Below, in pieces: positions 44,412 through 53,930 of a DNA stretch of 64,000 nt. A model generated the notes under the pieces. The model ran no database searches. It saw only the letters and a program-made list of their open reading frames with translations, and was not told where the DNA came from. Numbering within the stretch: the first letter of the stretch is position 1; each line of letters starts with the position of its first letter. A program made the translations under genes and the position numbers. The DNA comes from JAMLIN01 sp041676645 (GTDB lineage: Bacteria > Pseudomonadota > Gammaproteobacteria > Burkholderiales > Burkholderiaceae_E), in NCBI GenBank assembly GCA_041676645.1, contig JBAYRO010000003.1, forward strand, positions 1 through 64,000, given 5' to 3'.

Positions 44412-45262
44412 TGCACGGAGTCATCCCGATGGTCGAAAAGCGCCGCGGCCCGAAGCGGCCGGCCTGGCGTCTCGCGCTGGCGGCCGGTCTCATGGCCGGA
44501 CTTGTCGGTTGTGCGACGACCGGTGGCGAAAGCACCGGCAGCATGGTCGACGCCCGTTCGGTGGTTCCGGCGGCCGAGGTCGACACCGATGAGCGCCGCC
44601 GGGCCCGCATCCGGCTCGAGCTCGCCGCCGGCTACTACCAGCAGCGCAATTACTCGGTGGCGCTCGACGAGCTGCGCCAGGCACTGACGATCGATCCCGA
44701 CTATGCCGCCGCCTACGGGATGCTCGGCCTGGTCTACATGGATCTCAAGGAGACCGAGCTCGCCGACCAGAGCTTCCGCAAGGCCCTGAACCTGATGCCG
44801 GCCAATGCCGAGCTGAACAACAACTACGGCTGGTTCCTGTGCCGCAGCGGCCGCCAGCTCGAGTCCCTGCCGTATTTCGAGAAGGCCGCGGCCGATCCGC
44901 TCTACCAGACGCCGGCCCGGCCCCTGTATGCCGCCGGCATCTGCATGCGCCAGGTGCAGGACGAGGAAAAGGCGCTTGCCTACCTGCATCGCGCCTTCCA
45001 GGTCGAACCGGGCAATGCCGTGACCCTCTACAACCTGGCGGACATCTACCTGGTGCGCAAGGACGCCGATCGGGCCCATTTCTATTCGCAGCGCCTGCTC
45101 CGGTCCTACCAGCCGACCGCGCAGACACTCTGGCAGGGATTGCGGGTGGCCCGCCTGCGCGACGATTCCATCGAGTTCGAAAGCCTCGCCTCGCAGCTGC
45201 GCCGAGGCTTCCCGGCCTCACCGGAGGCGAGCCTGCTCGCCGAGGAAAGATTCGGTGACTGA
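44411..45262 (+). CDS. pilF: Type IV pilus biogenesis/stability TPR lipoprotein (PilF/PilW-like)
   Basis: A 283-residue lipoprotein with a lipobox LVGC (cysteine 34 from the first ATG, or 28 if the ATG at codon 7 is used). Several TPR repeats follow: ARIRLELAAGYYQQRNYSVA, DYAAAYGMLGLVYMDLKETE, AELNNNYGWFLCRSGRQLES and onward. PilF is the pilotin that carries the secretin PilQ to the outer membrane. It lies between rlmN and the RodZ-like gene, the usual proteobacterial order. It fits functionally with the Pil-Chp-like operon upstream, though no pilin genes are in the window. Confidence 0.88.
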   Translation: MHGVIPMVEKRRGPKRPAWRLALAAGLMAGLVGCATTGGESTGSMVDARSVVPAAEVDTDERRRARIRLELAAGYYQQRNYSVALDELRQALTIDPDYAAAYGMLGLVYMDLKETELADQSFRKALNLMPANAELNNNYGWFLCRSGRQLESLPYFEKAAADPLYQTPARPLYAAGICMRQVQDEEKALAYLHRAFQVEPGNAVTLYNLADIYLVRKDADRAHFYSQRLLRSYQPTAQTLWQGLRVARLRDDSIEFESLASQLRRGFPASPEASLLAEERFGD

Positions 45263-46550
45263 CAAGAGCCTGGAGCGTAGCGAGCCGATCCTGGCTTCCG
45301 TGAAGCCGGACATGCAGCCGGCCGATACGGCGCCGGACGACGCACGGGAACGGGTCGACGATTCGATCGAGACGCCGCTCGAGGACGGCCTCATCGCGAC
45401 GCCGGCGCAGTTCAGCCGCGTCCGTGAAGACAAGGGCTGGTCGCTCGGCGAGGTCGCGGGTCGGCTGCGCATGCAGCAGCGCCAGATCGAGGCGATCGAA
45501 GCCGGCCGCTGGGAAGATCTCCCGGGAACCGCCTTCGTGAGGGCGGCCATCCGCTCCTACGCCCGCCTGCTCGATCGCGATGCGGCGCCGCTGCTGGCGT
45601 CGGTGGCCCAGCTCGATACCGGCCTGGACCTGCGCTCGACCCACCGCCCGCCGGTGGCGATCTCCCCGACCGGCTCCATTGGCGAGGCCTCCGGCATCGG
45701 CCGCTGGGGGCTGGCCTTGCTGGGCCTGCTCGCGGTCATCGCCATCGCCTTCTATTTCGCGCCCGCCACCGACCTGCGCTGGCCTTCGCAGTGGTTCGAC
45801 GGCGAGGGCGACACCATGGAAAGCGCTTCGACGATCGCGACGAGTCCTGCGCCCGTCGATGCCGGGCCGGCGCCGGCCCGAAGCCTGCCGGCTCCGACGG
45901 CCAGCCCCAGCGACGATGCCGTTGCCGCGGCGGCGCGCGCCGCGAACGAGCTGCTTGCCGGCGAACCGGGCGCGGACCTGGCCACGCCCGACACCACGGC
46001 GGCTACGGCCCCGGGCGACGCCTCGCCCGATTCCCCGGCGCAGCCGCGGCCCGGGGATTCGCAGGCCGAGGCATCGCCAGCCGCGGTATCGTCCGCCATG
46101 GCGGGCGGCGCCGAATCGGGTATGGCGGGCGAGGCCGGCGCCACGGCTGCGCCTGAAGCCGAGGCGCCGGGCAGCGCGCCGGCCGCGGTCGCGGGCGCGA
46201 CCGAGTCGGCGCCACCCGCGCTCGACGCCGGATCGACCGACTCCGGGGCAGCCCCCGGCGCCATGGCGACAGCCTCGATGGATACGACGGATACGACGGC
46301 CCCGGCGCTTGCCGCCTCGAGCCTGGTGATGAACTTCGATGGCGAATGCTGGGTCGAGGTCACCGACGCCGCCGGCAAGCGCCTCGTCTACGGACTGCAG
46401 AAGCCGCAGACCAGCCTGTCGCTCGACGTGCCCGGGCCGGTGTCGGTGCTGATCGGCAATGCGGACGCGGTCACCCTGACTCGCGGTGGCGAGTCGGTCG
46501 ATGTGACGTCGGCGGCCCGTGACGGGGTCGCCAGGTTGCGCCTGGAGTGA
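45255..46550 (+). CDS. RodZ-like helix-turn-helix / DUF4115 membrane protein
   Basis: A 431-residue protein. A cytoplasmic helix-turn-helix (about 52-105: FSRVREDKGWSLGEVAGRLR, IEAIEAGRWEDLPGTAFVR) is followed by a single membrane helix (about 152-171), a periplasmic Ala/Pro-rich region of some 170 residues, and a C-terminal DUF4115 domain (CWVEVTDAAGKRLVYGLQ, VLIGNADAVTLTRGGESVD). RodZ links MreB to the wall-elongation machinery and cell shape. The start is a GTG inside the end of pilF (eight-base overlap). The linker is unusually long and alanine-rich. Confidence 0.87.
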   Translation: MTDKSLERSEPILASVKPDMQPADTAPDDARERVDDSIETPLEDGLIATPAQFSRVREDKGWSLGEVAGRLRMQQRQIEAIEAGRWEDLPGTAFVRAAIRSYARLLDRDAAPLLASVAQLDTGLDLRSTHRPPVAISPTGSIGEASGIGRWGLALLGLLAVIAIAFYFAPATDLRWPSQWFDGEGDTMESASTIATSPAPVDAGPAPARSLPAPTASPSDDAVAAAARAANELLAGEPGADLATPDTTAATAPGDASPDSPAQPRPGDSQAEASPAAVSSAMAGGAESGMAGEAGATAAPEAEAPGSAPAAVAGATESAPPALDAGSTDSGAAPGAMATASMDTTDTTAPALAASSLVMNFDGECWVEVTDAAGKRLVYGLQKPQTSLSLDVPGPVSVLIGNADAVTLTRGGESVDVTSAARDGVARLRLE

Positions 46551-46552
46551 AC

Positions 46553-47830
46553 ATGTCGACGACCCCTTCGCCAGCCCCCTTCGGTGTCGGCATCCGTCGC
46601 GCCTCGCGCCGGGCGATCGTGCGCTGGGGCGAGCGCCGGGTTGCGGTCGGCGGCGAAGCCCCGGTCGTGGTCCAGTCCATGACCAATACCGATACGGCGG
46701 ACGCGATCGCGACCGCGATCCAGGTCAAGGCCCTCGCGCAGGCCGGCTCGGAACTGGTCCGCATCACCGTGAACTCGCCCGATGCGGCCGAGGCCGTGCC
46801 GGCGGTGCGCGAGCAGCTGGACCGGATGGGCGTCGATGTTCCCCTGGTGGGCGACTTCCACTACAACGGCCACAAGCTGCTGACCGAATTCCCCGATTGC
46901 GCGCGGGCCTTGTCCAAGTACCGGATCAATCCCGGCAACGTGGGCGCGGGCAGCCGCCGCGACGACAACTTCTCGAAGATGATCGAGGTTGCCTGTCGCC
47001 ACGAGAAACCGGTGCGTATCGGCGTCAACTGGGGCAGCCTCGACCAGCGGGTGCTGGCGCGCATGATGGATGACAATGCGCAGCGCTCGCAGCCCTGGGA
47101 CGCCGCCGAGGTGATGCGCGAGGCGCTGGTGGTCTCGGCTACCGAGAGCGCGGCCCAGGCGGTGGCGGTCGGGCTGTCGCCCGATGCCATCATCCTGTCC
47201 GCGAAGGTCTCCTCGGTGCAGGATCTCATCGCGGTGTATCGCGAGCTGGCCGGGCGCTGCGACTATCCCCTGCATCTCGGCCTCACCGAGGCGGGCATGG
47301 GGAGCAAGGGCATCGTGTCCTCGGCCGCCGCCATGGCGGTCCTGCTGCAGCAGGGCATCGGCGACACCATCCGGGTTTCGCTCACGCCGGAGCCGGGCGG
47401 CGACCGCACCCGCGAAGTCGTGGTGGCGCAGGAGCTGCTGCAATCGATGGGATTGCGCGCCTTCGCGCCGCTGGTCATCGCCTGCCCGGGTTGCGGGCGC
47501 ACCAGCAGCACCTTCTTCCAGGAACTCGCCGACAGCATCCAGCGCTTCCTGCGCGACCAGATGCCGGTCTGGCGCAAGCGCTATCCCGGCGTCGAATCGA
47601 TGCAGGTCGCGGTCATGGGTTGCGTGGTCAACGGACCCGGCGAAAGCCGCCACGCCGACATCGGCATCTCCCTGCCGGGCTCGGGCGAGGCGCCGGTCGC
47701 TCCGGTCTACATCGACGGCGAGCGCTCGGTCACGCTCAAGGGTGAGCGGATCGCCGAGGAATTCCAGGGCATCGTCGAGGACTACGTGGCGCGCCGCTAT
47801 GGCGCACCGGATCGCACCCCGGCGCAATGA
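46553..47830 (+). CDS. ispG: 4-hydroxy-3-methylbut-2-en-1-yl diphosphate synthase
   Basis: A 425-residue iron-sulfur enzyme of the non-mevalonate isoprenoid pathway, converting MEcPP to HMBPP. Diagnostic parts are VVVQSMTNTDT, FHYNGHKLL, YRINPGNVG, the cysteines in ACPGCGRTSST and GCVVNGPGES, and the C-terminal YIDGERSVTLKG. I prefer the ATG at 46553 (CTGGAG upstream) to the GTG two codons earlier that overlaps the preceding stop. hisS follows after 55 bases. Confidence 0.96.
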   Translation: MSTTPSPAPFGVGIRRASRRAIVRWGERRVAVGGEAPVVVQSMTNTDTADAIATAIQVKALAQAGSELVRITVNSPDAAEAVPAVREQLDRMGVDVPLVGDFHYNGHKLLTEFPDCARALSKYRINPGNVGAGSRRDDNFSKMIEVACRHEKPVRIGVNWGSLDQRVLARMMDDNAQRSQPWDAAEVMREALVVSATESAAQAVAVGLSPDAIILSAKVSSVQDLIAVYRELAGRCDYPLHLGLTEAGMGSKGIVSSAAAMAVLLQQGIGDTIRVSLTPEPGGDRTREVVVAQELLQSMGLRAFAPLVIACPGCGRTSSTFFQELADSIQRFLRDQMPVWRKRYPGVESMQVAVMGCVVNGPGESRHADIGISLPGSGEAPVAPVYIDGERSVTLKGERIAEEFQGIVEDYVARRYGAPDRTPAQ

Positions 47831-47885
47831 ATCCGCGAACCCATCCGGCCCCCGGGGATGGGTCATCCCCGAGGGCGAGCAAGCC

Positions 47886-49181
47886 ATGAGCAAGATCGAG
47901 AGAATCAGGGGCGTGCGGGGCATGAACGATGTCCTGCCCGCCGAAGCGCGCTGGTGGCGCCGGCTCGAGGAGTCCGTCGCGCACACCATGGCCGCCTACG
48001 GCTACCAGCGCATCCGCACTCCGATCGTCGAGCCGACCGGTCTCTTCGTGCGTGGCATCGGCGAAGTCACCGACATCGTCGAGAAGGAGATGTACTCCTT
48101 CGTCGACTCGCTCAACGGCGAGGCCCTGACCCTGCGCCCCGAATCCACCGCCAGCGTGGTCCGGGCGACGATCGAGCACAACCTGCTGTACGACGGACCG
48201 AAGCGACTCTGGTACAGCGGTCCGATGTTCCGCCACGAGCGCCCCCAGAAGGGGCGTTATCGCCAGTTCCACCAGGTCGGCGCCGAGGCGCTCGGCTTCG
48301 CCGGCCCGGACGCCGACTGCGAGGTCATCCTGCTGTGCCAGCGGCTCTGGGACGATCTCGGCCTGACGGGGATCTCGCTCGAGATCAATTCGCTCGGCCA
48401 GCTGCCCGAGCGCGTCGCCCATCGCGAAGCCCTGATCGCCTGGTTCGAGGCCCATGCCGATGAACTCGATGCCGATGCCCGGCGACGCCTGCATTCGAAT
48501 CCGCTGCGCATCCTCGACACCAAGAATCCGGCGATGCAGGCGCTGGTCGAGGCCGCGCCGCGGCTCGCGGATTTCCTCGGTGAGGAATCCCGGGCCCATT
48601 TCGAAGCGCTGCAGGCGATGCTGCGGGCGCAGAACATTCCGTTCCGGATCAATCCGCGACTGGTCCGCGGTCTCGACTACTACAATCTCACCGTTTTCGA
48701 ATGGGTCGCCGATGGCCTGACGGTCTGCGGCGGCGGGCGCTACGATCCGCTCATCGAGATGCTCGGCGGCAAGCCGGCGCCGGCCTGCGGATTCGCGCTC
48801 GGCGTCGAGCGCATCATCGAACTGATGCGCTCCGAAGCCGATACCGGCGCGGATCCCGCATGCGACGTCTATGTGGTGCACCAGGGAGAGGCGGCCGGGC
48901 TGCTCGCCCTGGGCCTGGCCGAGAGGCTGCGCGACCGTGGCCTGGACGTGATCCTGCATTGCGGAGGCGGCAGCTTCAAGGCGCAGTTCAGGCGGGCCGA
49001 CGCGTCGCTGGCCTCGGTGGCGCTGGTCATCGGCGAGGACGAGGCGGCCGCGTCGCGCGTGAGCGTGAAGTGGTTGCGCGATGCCCGGGCGGAGCAGCAG
49101 AGCGTGGCGCTCGCGGATATCGACGAATGGCTGATCGACCGGCTGACCGGAGCGATCGACGATCAAGCAGGGGATGACTGA
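47886..49181 (+). CDS. hisS: Histidyl-tRNA synthetase
   Basis: A 431-residue class II aminoacyl-tRNA synthetase. Motif 1-like MNDVLPAEARWWRRLE, motif 2 MFRHERPQKGRYRQFHQVG, histidine-specific LVRGLDYYNLTVFEW and GGRYDPLIEMLGG, and motif 3 FALGVERIIELM are all present, with the anticodon-binding domain at the end. The ATG at 47886 gives the usual SKIERIRGVRGMND N-terminus. The YfgM-like gene begins three bases after the stop. Confidence 0.96.
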   Translation: MSKIERIRGVRGMNDVLPAEARWWRRLEESVAHTMAAYGYQRIRTPIVEPTGLFVRGIGEVTDIVEKEMYSFVDSLNGEALTLRPESTASVVRATIEHNLLYDGPKRLWYSGPMFRHERPQKGRYRQFHQVGAEALGFAGPDADCEVILLCQRLWDDLGLTGISLEINSLGQLPERVAHREALIAWFEAHADELDADARRRLHSNPLRILDTKNPAMQALVEAAPRLADFLGEESRAHFEALQAMLRAQNIPFRINPRLVRGLDYYNLTVFEWVADGLTVCGGGRYDPLIEMLGGKPAPACGFALGVERIIELMRSEADTGADPACDVYVVHQGEAAGLLALGLAERLRDRGLDVILHCGGGSFKAQFRRADASLASVALVIGEDEAAASRVSVKWLRDARAEQQSVALADIDEWLIDRLTGAIDDQAGDD

Positions 49182-49183
49182 CG

Positions 49184-49828
49184 ATGGCCTACGATTTCGA
49201 GGAACAGGAACGGCTCGACGATTTCAAGGCGTTCTGGGCCAAGTACGGCAATACGATCATGACGGTCGTCACCGTCGTGCTGCTGGCCGTTGCCGCCTGG
49301 CGCGGCTGGGCCTGGTACGAGGCGAACCAGTCGCACAAGGCGGCCGGTGTCTACCACCAGCTGAAGGTGGCGGTCGACGAGGCCGACGCCGACCGGATCC
49401 GCTCCACCGCACAGGTCCTGCGCGATGATTTCTCCGGCACGGTCTACGCTCGCATGGGTTCGCTGGTCGCCGCCGAGGCGCAGGCCGGCGCCGATGTGGA
49501 CGACGCCGCCCTCGAGAACCTGCGCTGGGTCGTCGACAACGGGGATGACGAGATATTCGTGCTGGTGGCGCGGCTGCGGCTGGCGTCGCTGCTGATCGAG
49601 GACGAGGCCTGGGACGAGGCTTCGCGGATCCTTGATGTCCAGACACCGCCGGCGTTCAACGGCCTGTTCGCCGATCGCCGCGGCGATCTCGCCATGGCGC
49701 AGGGCCGTACGGACGAAGCCCGCGCAGCCTATGGCGAGGCGCTCGAGACTCTCGGCCCGGCCAATTCGCTGGCGCGCCTGGTCCAGCTCAAGCTCGACTC
49801 CCTGGGCGCCACCGGAACCGGATCGTGA
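49184..49828 (+). CDS. YfgM-like TPR membrane protein
   Basis: A 214-residue protein with a short cytoplasmic N-terminus (YDFEEQERLDDFKAFWAKYG), a single membrane helix at about 25-42 and a periplasmic tetratricopeptide-like region (VLVARLRLASLLIEDEAWDE, RRGDLAMAQGRTDEARAAYGE). E. coli YfgM associates with the SecYEG translocon and the chaperone PpiD. It lies between hisS and bamB as in most beta- and gammaproteobacteria, and overlaps bamB by four bases. Confidence 0.9.
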   Translation: MAYDFEEQERLDDFKAFWAKYGNTIMTVVTVVLLAVAAWRGWAWYEANQSHKAAGVYHQLKVAVDEADADRIRSTAQVLRDDFSGTVYARMGSLVAAEAQAGADVDDAALENLRWVVDNGDDEIFVLVARLRLASLLIEDEAWDEASRILDVQTPPAFNGLFADRRGDLAMAQGRTDEARAAYGEALETLGPANSLARLVQLKLDSLGATGTGS

Positions 49829-50931
49829 AGCGGCGCGGATTCATGGCCGCGGGCGCCGCCCTGATGCTGGCGGCCTGCTCGTCGGGCCGCAAGATTCCCG
49901 ATCTGCCCGGCCTGGCCGCCGAGCGCGGCACGATCCGCTGGTCGGTCGACCTCGATGGCGGTGGCTACGGTTTCGCGCCGGCGATCGTCGACGATCGGGT
50001 GTACGCCGCGGGGCGCGATGGCAGCCTGGCCGGGATCGACCTTGCCAGCGGCGCGGTCGACTGGCGCATCGATACCGATGTCAGGCTGATCACCGGCGTG
50101 GGCGCGTCCGGCGGCCTGGTGGCGATCACCGACGAGAACGGCTTCCTGCGGGTCCATGACGAGAAGGGCGAGCAGCGCTGGCAGGCGGCGATCGGCGCCG
50201 AAGCGGTCTCGGTTCCGGTGGTGGATGGCGATGTCCTCGTGATACGAGGCAGCGACAACCGGGTGCTGGCGTTCGATGCCTACACCGGTCGCCGCCGCTG
50301 GGTCTACACGCGGCAGAATCCGCCGCTCGTCCTGCGCCAGACCAACCGGCCCCGGCTCGACGGCGCTACCGCCTATATCGGCCTGCCCGGCGGCCGCCTG
50401 GTCGCGCTTTCCACCGAGACCGGCGCCATGCGCTGGGAATCCGCGATCTCGCTGCCACGGGGCTCCAACGAGATCGAGCGCATCGCCGACGTGCTCGGCG
50501 AGCCGGTCCTGGTCGGCCGGCAGATCTGCGCCGGCAGCTACCAGGGCAGGGTGGGCTGCGTCGATGCGGCAACCGGCCGGCCCGCCTGGAGCCAGGAGAT
50601 CTCGGCGGTCGGCGCGATCGATTTCGACGGCCGGACCGTGGTGGCGGTCGACACCCGGGGACGGGTCCATGCGCTCAACGACGTCGGCGAACCGCTCTGG
50701 GTCCAGGAGGGTTTCCAGGGTCGCTTGCTCGGGGCGCCGACCCTGGTCGGCGACATGCTGGCGGTAGGGGACGAGGAAGGCTACCTGCACTGGCTGGCCC
50801 TGGCCGATGGCAGCCTGGCCGGTCGCGTCCGTATCGACAACAGCGCGATCGTGTCGGCCCCGCGACGCGCCGGAAACCTCGCCATCGTCCAGACGGTCCG
50901 CGGCCGCGTCGCCGCGGTCGCGCTGGACTGA
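49825..50931 (+). CDS. bamB: Outer-membrane protein assembly factor BamB
   Basis: A 368-residue lipoprotein of the BAM complex, which inserts beta-barrel proteins into the outer membrane. The lipobox is LAAC (cysteine 18), followed by an eight-bladed PQQ-type propeller with repeats such as AERGTIRWSVDLDGGGYG, LASGAVDWRIDTD and AYTGRRRWVYT. It starts with GTG (49825) overlapping the preceding stop. der follows 16 bases later. Confidence 0.94.
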   Translation: MKRRGFMAAGAALMLAACSSGRKIPDLPGLAAERGTIRWSVDLDGGGYGFAPAIVDDRVYAAGRDGSLAGIDLASGAVDWRIDTDVRLITGVGASGGLVAITDENGFLRVHDEKGEQRWQAAIGAEAVSVPVVDGDVLVIRGSDNRVLAFDAYTGRRRWVYTRQNPPLVLRQTNRPRLDGATAYIGLPGGRLVALSTETGAMRWESAISLPRGSNEIERIADVLGEPVLVGRQICAGSYQGRVGCVDAATGRPAWSQEISAVGAIDFDGRTVVAVDTRGRVHALNDVGEPLWVQEGFQGRLLGAPTLVGDMLAVGDEEGYLHWLALADGSLAGRVRIDNSAIVSAPRRAGNLAIVQTVRGRVAAVALD

Positions 50932-50947
50932 GCGCGCGCGGGCCCTG

Positions 50948-52348
50948 ATGTCCCTGCTGCCGGTCATCGCCCTGGTGGGGCGTACGAATGTCGGGAAGTC
51001 GACCCTCTTCAACCGGCTGACCCGCAGTCGCTCGGCCCTGGTCGCCGACATCCCGGGCCTGACCCGCGATCGCCAGTACGGACGCGGCCGGCTCGGTGAG
51101 CGGCCCTTCATCGTGATCGATACCGGCGGCTTCGAACCCGAGGCGAAATCCGGGGTCTACATGCAGATGGCGCGGCAGACCCGCCAGGCGGTGATCGAGG
51201 CGGACATGGTGTTCTTCGTGGTCGACGGCCGCGAAGGCCTGACCGGCCATGACGAGGAGATCGCCGCCGAGCTGCGCAAGCGCGCCCAGCGCGTCCAGGT
51301 GGTGGTCAACAAGGCGGAAGGGCGGCCGCGCGAACAGGTGGCGAGCGATTTCCACGCGCTCGGGCTGGGCGATCCGGTGGCCGTATCCGCGGCGCATGGG
51401 GACAATGTCCGCCAGCTGGTCGAGCACGCGCTCGATACGATCGCCCCTGCTGCCGCGGCCGAGCCCGATGCCGCCGAGGGCGTCGAAGGCGTCGAAGCGC
51501 TTGCCGACGCGGCAGCCGGCGGCGAGCCGGATGCCCCGCGCCGGGTGCGGGTTGCCGTCGTGGGACGTCCCAACGCGGGCAAGTCGACCCTGATCAACAC
51601 CTTGCTCGGTGAAGAGCGCCTGGTTGCCTTCGACCAGCCGGGCACGACCCGCGATGCGGTGGCGATCGATTTCGAGCGCGGCGGGCGCCCGTACACCCTC
51701 GTCGACACGGCCGGGATCCGGCGCCGCGCCAAGGTGCGGGAAACGATCGAGAAGTTCTCGGTGGTCAAGACGCTGCAGGCGATCGAGGATTCGAACGTCT
51801 GCATCCTCATGCTCGATGCCCCCGAGGGCATTGCCGACCAGGACGCGAGCATTGCCGGCTATCTGCTGGAAGCGGGGCGGGCGGTGGTCGTCGCGATCAA
51901 CAAATGGGACCGGGTCGACGCCGGCGAGCGCGAGCGGATTCGCAGCGAGTTCGACCGCAAGCTGCATTTCCTGCGCTTCGCGCGGGTGCATTTCGTCTCG
52001 GCGCTCGAGGCGACCGGCATCGGGGCGCTCATGAGGTCGGTCGATGAAGCCCACGACGCGGCGATGCGCAAGCTGCCCACGCCCCGGCTGACGCGGGCCC
52101 TGCACGAGGCGGTCGAACGCCAGCAACCGGTTCGCCGCGGACCCGTGCGGCCCAAGCTGCGCTATGCGCACCAGGGGGGCCAGAATCCGCCCATCATCGT
52201 GATCCACGGCAGCGCATTGCAGCATGTCGGCGAGGCCTACCGGCGCTATCTGGAAGGCTGGTTCCGGGATCATTTCCAGCTGGTGGGGACGCCCCTGAGG
52301 GTGGAGTTCCGCTCCGGCGCCAATCCCTATGTCGACCGAGCCTCCTGA
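50948..52348 (+). CDS. der: GTPase Der (ribosome biogenesis)
   Basis: A 466-residue protein with two GTPase domains, required for 50S subunit assembly. The P-loops are GRTNVGKST (near 10) and GRPNAGKST (near 205), with DTGG/DTAG switch II motifs, and a KH-like C-terminal domain (HQGGQNPPIIVIHGSAL). The linker between the G domains is acidic and Ala-rich. The ATG at 50948 gives the expected start immediately before the first P-loop. Confidence 0.95.
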   Translation: MSLLPVIALVGRTNVGKSTLFNRLTRSRSALVADIPGLTRDRQYGRGRLGERPFIVIDTGGFEPEAKSGVYMQMARQTRQAVIEADMVFFVVDGREGLTGHDEEIAAELRKRAQRVQVVVNKAEGRPREQVASDFHALGLGDPVAVSAAHGDNVRQLVEHALDTIAPAAAAEPDAAEGVEGVEALADAAAGGEPDAPRRVRVAVVGRPNAGKSTLINTLLGEERLVAFDQPGTTRDAVAIDFERGGRPYTLVDTAGIRRRAKVRETIEKFSVVKTLQAIEDSNVCILMLDAPEGIADQDASIAGYLLEAGRAVVVAINKWDRVDAGERERIRSEFDRKLHFLRFARVHFVSALEATGIGALMRSVDEAHDAAMRKLPTPRLTRALHEAVERQQPVRRGPVRPKLRYAHQGGQNPPIIVIHGSALQHVGEAYRRYLEGWFRDHFQLVGTPLRVEFRSGANPYVDRAS

Positions 52349-52416
52349 CCGACCTCGAGGAGCGACACTTGAAATCCGGCGCTGTTGCCCGAATTTCAGT
52401 TAAAGTGCGACCAGAA

Positions 52417-52438
52417 GTCCCCCGGCCGGCAAGGGGAC
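52417..52438 (+). promoter_or_regulatory. Small hairpin in the hfq leader
   Basis: Arms GTCCCC (52417-52422) and GGGGAC (52433-52438) enclose a ten-base loop, 40 bases before the hfq ATG. There is no T-run, so it is not a terminator. A role in hfq autocontrol is possible but only inferred. I see no convincing promoter in 52349-52477. Confidence 0.3.
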
Positions 52439-52477
52439 CGTCTCCTCGACCATGAATAGAGCCGCTACGGAGCCGCC

Positions 52478-52714
52478 ATGAGCAACAAAGGGCAATTATT
52501 ACAAGACCCGTTCCTGAACATGCTGCGCAGGGAGCACATCCCTGTCTCGATCTATCTCGTCAATGGCATCAAGCTCCAGGGCCAGATCGATTCCTTCGAT
52601 CAATATGTCGTACTGCTGCGCAATACCGTGACCCAGATGGTCTACAAGCATGCCATTTCCACCGTGGTGCCGGGCCGGCCGGTCCAGTTCCAACCTGAAA
52701 ACACCGAAAGCTGA
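52478..52714 (+). CDS. hfq: RNA chaperone Hfq
   Basis: A 78-residue Sm-fold hexameric protein that pairs small RNAs with mRNAs. Sm1 (PVSIYLVNGIKLQGQIDSFD) and Sm2 (YKHAISTVVP) motifs are intact and nearly identical to the consensus, with a short C-terminal tail as usual in betaproteobacteria. The ATG at 52478 follows a GGAGCC site. It heads hfq-hflX-hflK-hflC. Confidence 0.98.
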   Translation: MSNKGQLLQDPFLNMLRREHIPVSIYLVNGIKLQGQIDSFDQYVVLLRNTVTQMVYKHAISTVVPGRPVQFQPENTES

Positions 52715-52746
52715 CCCAATCACGCAATGAATTCCGCTGCCTGCTC

Positions 52747-53904
52747 GTGCGGGTGGCACTCGGTCCGACGATACCGGATGAGCAGAGCCTCGACGAACTC
52801 GCCGCACTGGCGGAGTCGGCGGGCTTTGTCGTGGTCGGTCGCCGGACCTGTCGGCGCCAGCGCCCCGATCCGGCCCTGTACATAGGCGCCGGCAAGGCCG
52901 ACGAGATCGCCGCCCAACTGGCCGCCGCAGAGGCCGACCTGGTCCTTTTCGACCATGAGCTGAGCGCGGTACAGCAGCGCAACCTCGGCGAGCGCTGGGG
53001 TGTCCCGGTGCTCGATCGCACCGAGCTCATCCTCGACATCTTCGGACGGCGCGCGCGCAGCCACGAAGGCAAGCTGCAGGTCGAGCTCGCGCGCCTGGAG
53101 CATCTGTCGGCCCGGCTGGTGCGGGGCTGGACCCACCTCGAGCGCCAGCGCGGCGGCATCGGGGTTCGCGGCGGCCCGGGCGAGAAGCAGATCGAGCTCG
53201 ATCGCCGGCAGATCGGGGCCCGCGTACGGCGCCTGCGTGCCGACCTCGAGCGAATCCGGGGCCAGCGGCGCAACCGGCGTCGCTCGCGCGATCGCAACGA
53301 GGCGTTCAAGGTATCCATCGTCGGCTATACCAATGCCGGCAAGTCGACCCTGTTCAACCGGCTGACGGGGGCCGATGCCTATGCGGCGGACCAGCCCTTC
53401 GCCACGCTCGACACCCTGACCCGGCGGGCACGCCTGCCCTCGGGCGACTTCATGGTGCTGTCGGACACCGTCGGCTTCGTGCGCGACCTGCCGCACCAGC
53501 TCGTCGATGCCTTCGAAGCCACTCTCGAGGAGACCGCCGAGGCGGACCTGCTGCTCCATGTGGTCGATGCCTCGGCGCCGGATCGCATGGACCAGATCGC
53601 GCAGGTCGAGCGGGTGCTCGCGGAAATCGGGGCTGGCGATATCCCGGTGATCCTCGTCCACAACAAGATCGATCGCTGTGGCCACGAAGCCGGAACTTCG
53701 CGCGAAGGGGGCTGTGGTAGGATCGGGCGCGTTGCCCTGAGCGCCGCCACGGGTGACGGTATCGACGGGCTGCTGGCAGCGATCGCCGAACATCGCGCGG
53801 CCCGGCGCACAAGCAGCAGTCCCGGGGATCCGGACGCAGGTCGACGTCCCGTGACATCGGGCCCGGATGAATTCGGTATGTCCGACCCCCGGGCAAGCCG
53901 CTGA
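52747..53904 (+). CDS. hflX: Ribosome-associated GTPase HflX
   Basis: A 385-residue GTPase that splits stalled or heat-damaged ribosomes. The N-terminal HflX domain (LGPTIPDEQSLDELAALAE, YIGAGKADEIAAQL, GVPVLDRTELILDIF) leads via RGGPGEKQIELDRR to the G domain with P-loop GYTNAGKSTLFNRL, switch DTVGFVRDLPH and NKID. The only start in frame after a stop at 52696 is the GTG at 52747, which has no ribosome-binding site and begins just inside the usual conserved start; translation may be coupled to hfq. Confidence 0.92.
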   Translation: MRVALGPTIPDEQSLDELAALAESAGFVVVGRRTCRRQRPDPALYIGAGKADEIAAQLAAAEADLVLFDHELSAVQQRNLGERWGVPVLDRTELILDIFGRRARSHEGKLQVELARLEHLSARLVRGWTHLERQRGGIGVRGGPGEKQIELDRRQIGARVRRLRADLERIRGQRRNRRRSRDRNEAFKVSIVGYTNAGKSTLFNRLTGADAYAADQPFATLDTLTRRARLPSGDFMVLSDTVGFVRDLPHQLVDAFEATLEETAEADLLLHVVDASAPDRMDQIAQVERVLAEIGAGDIPVILVHNKIDRCGHEAGTSREGGCGRIGRVALSAATGDGIDGLLAAIAEHRAARRTSSSPGDPDAGRRPVTSGPDEFGMSDPRASR

Positions 53905-53930
53905 CTCGATCCTCCTAGGCAAACAGTTCC

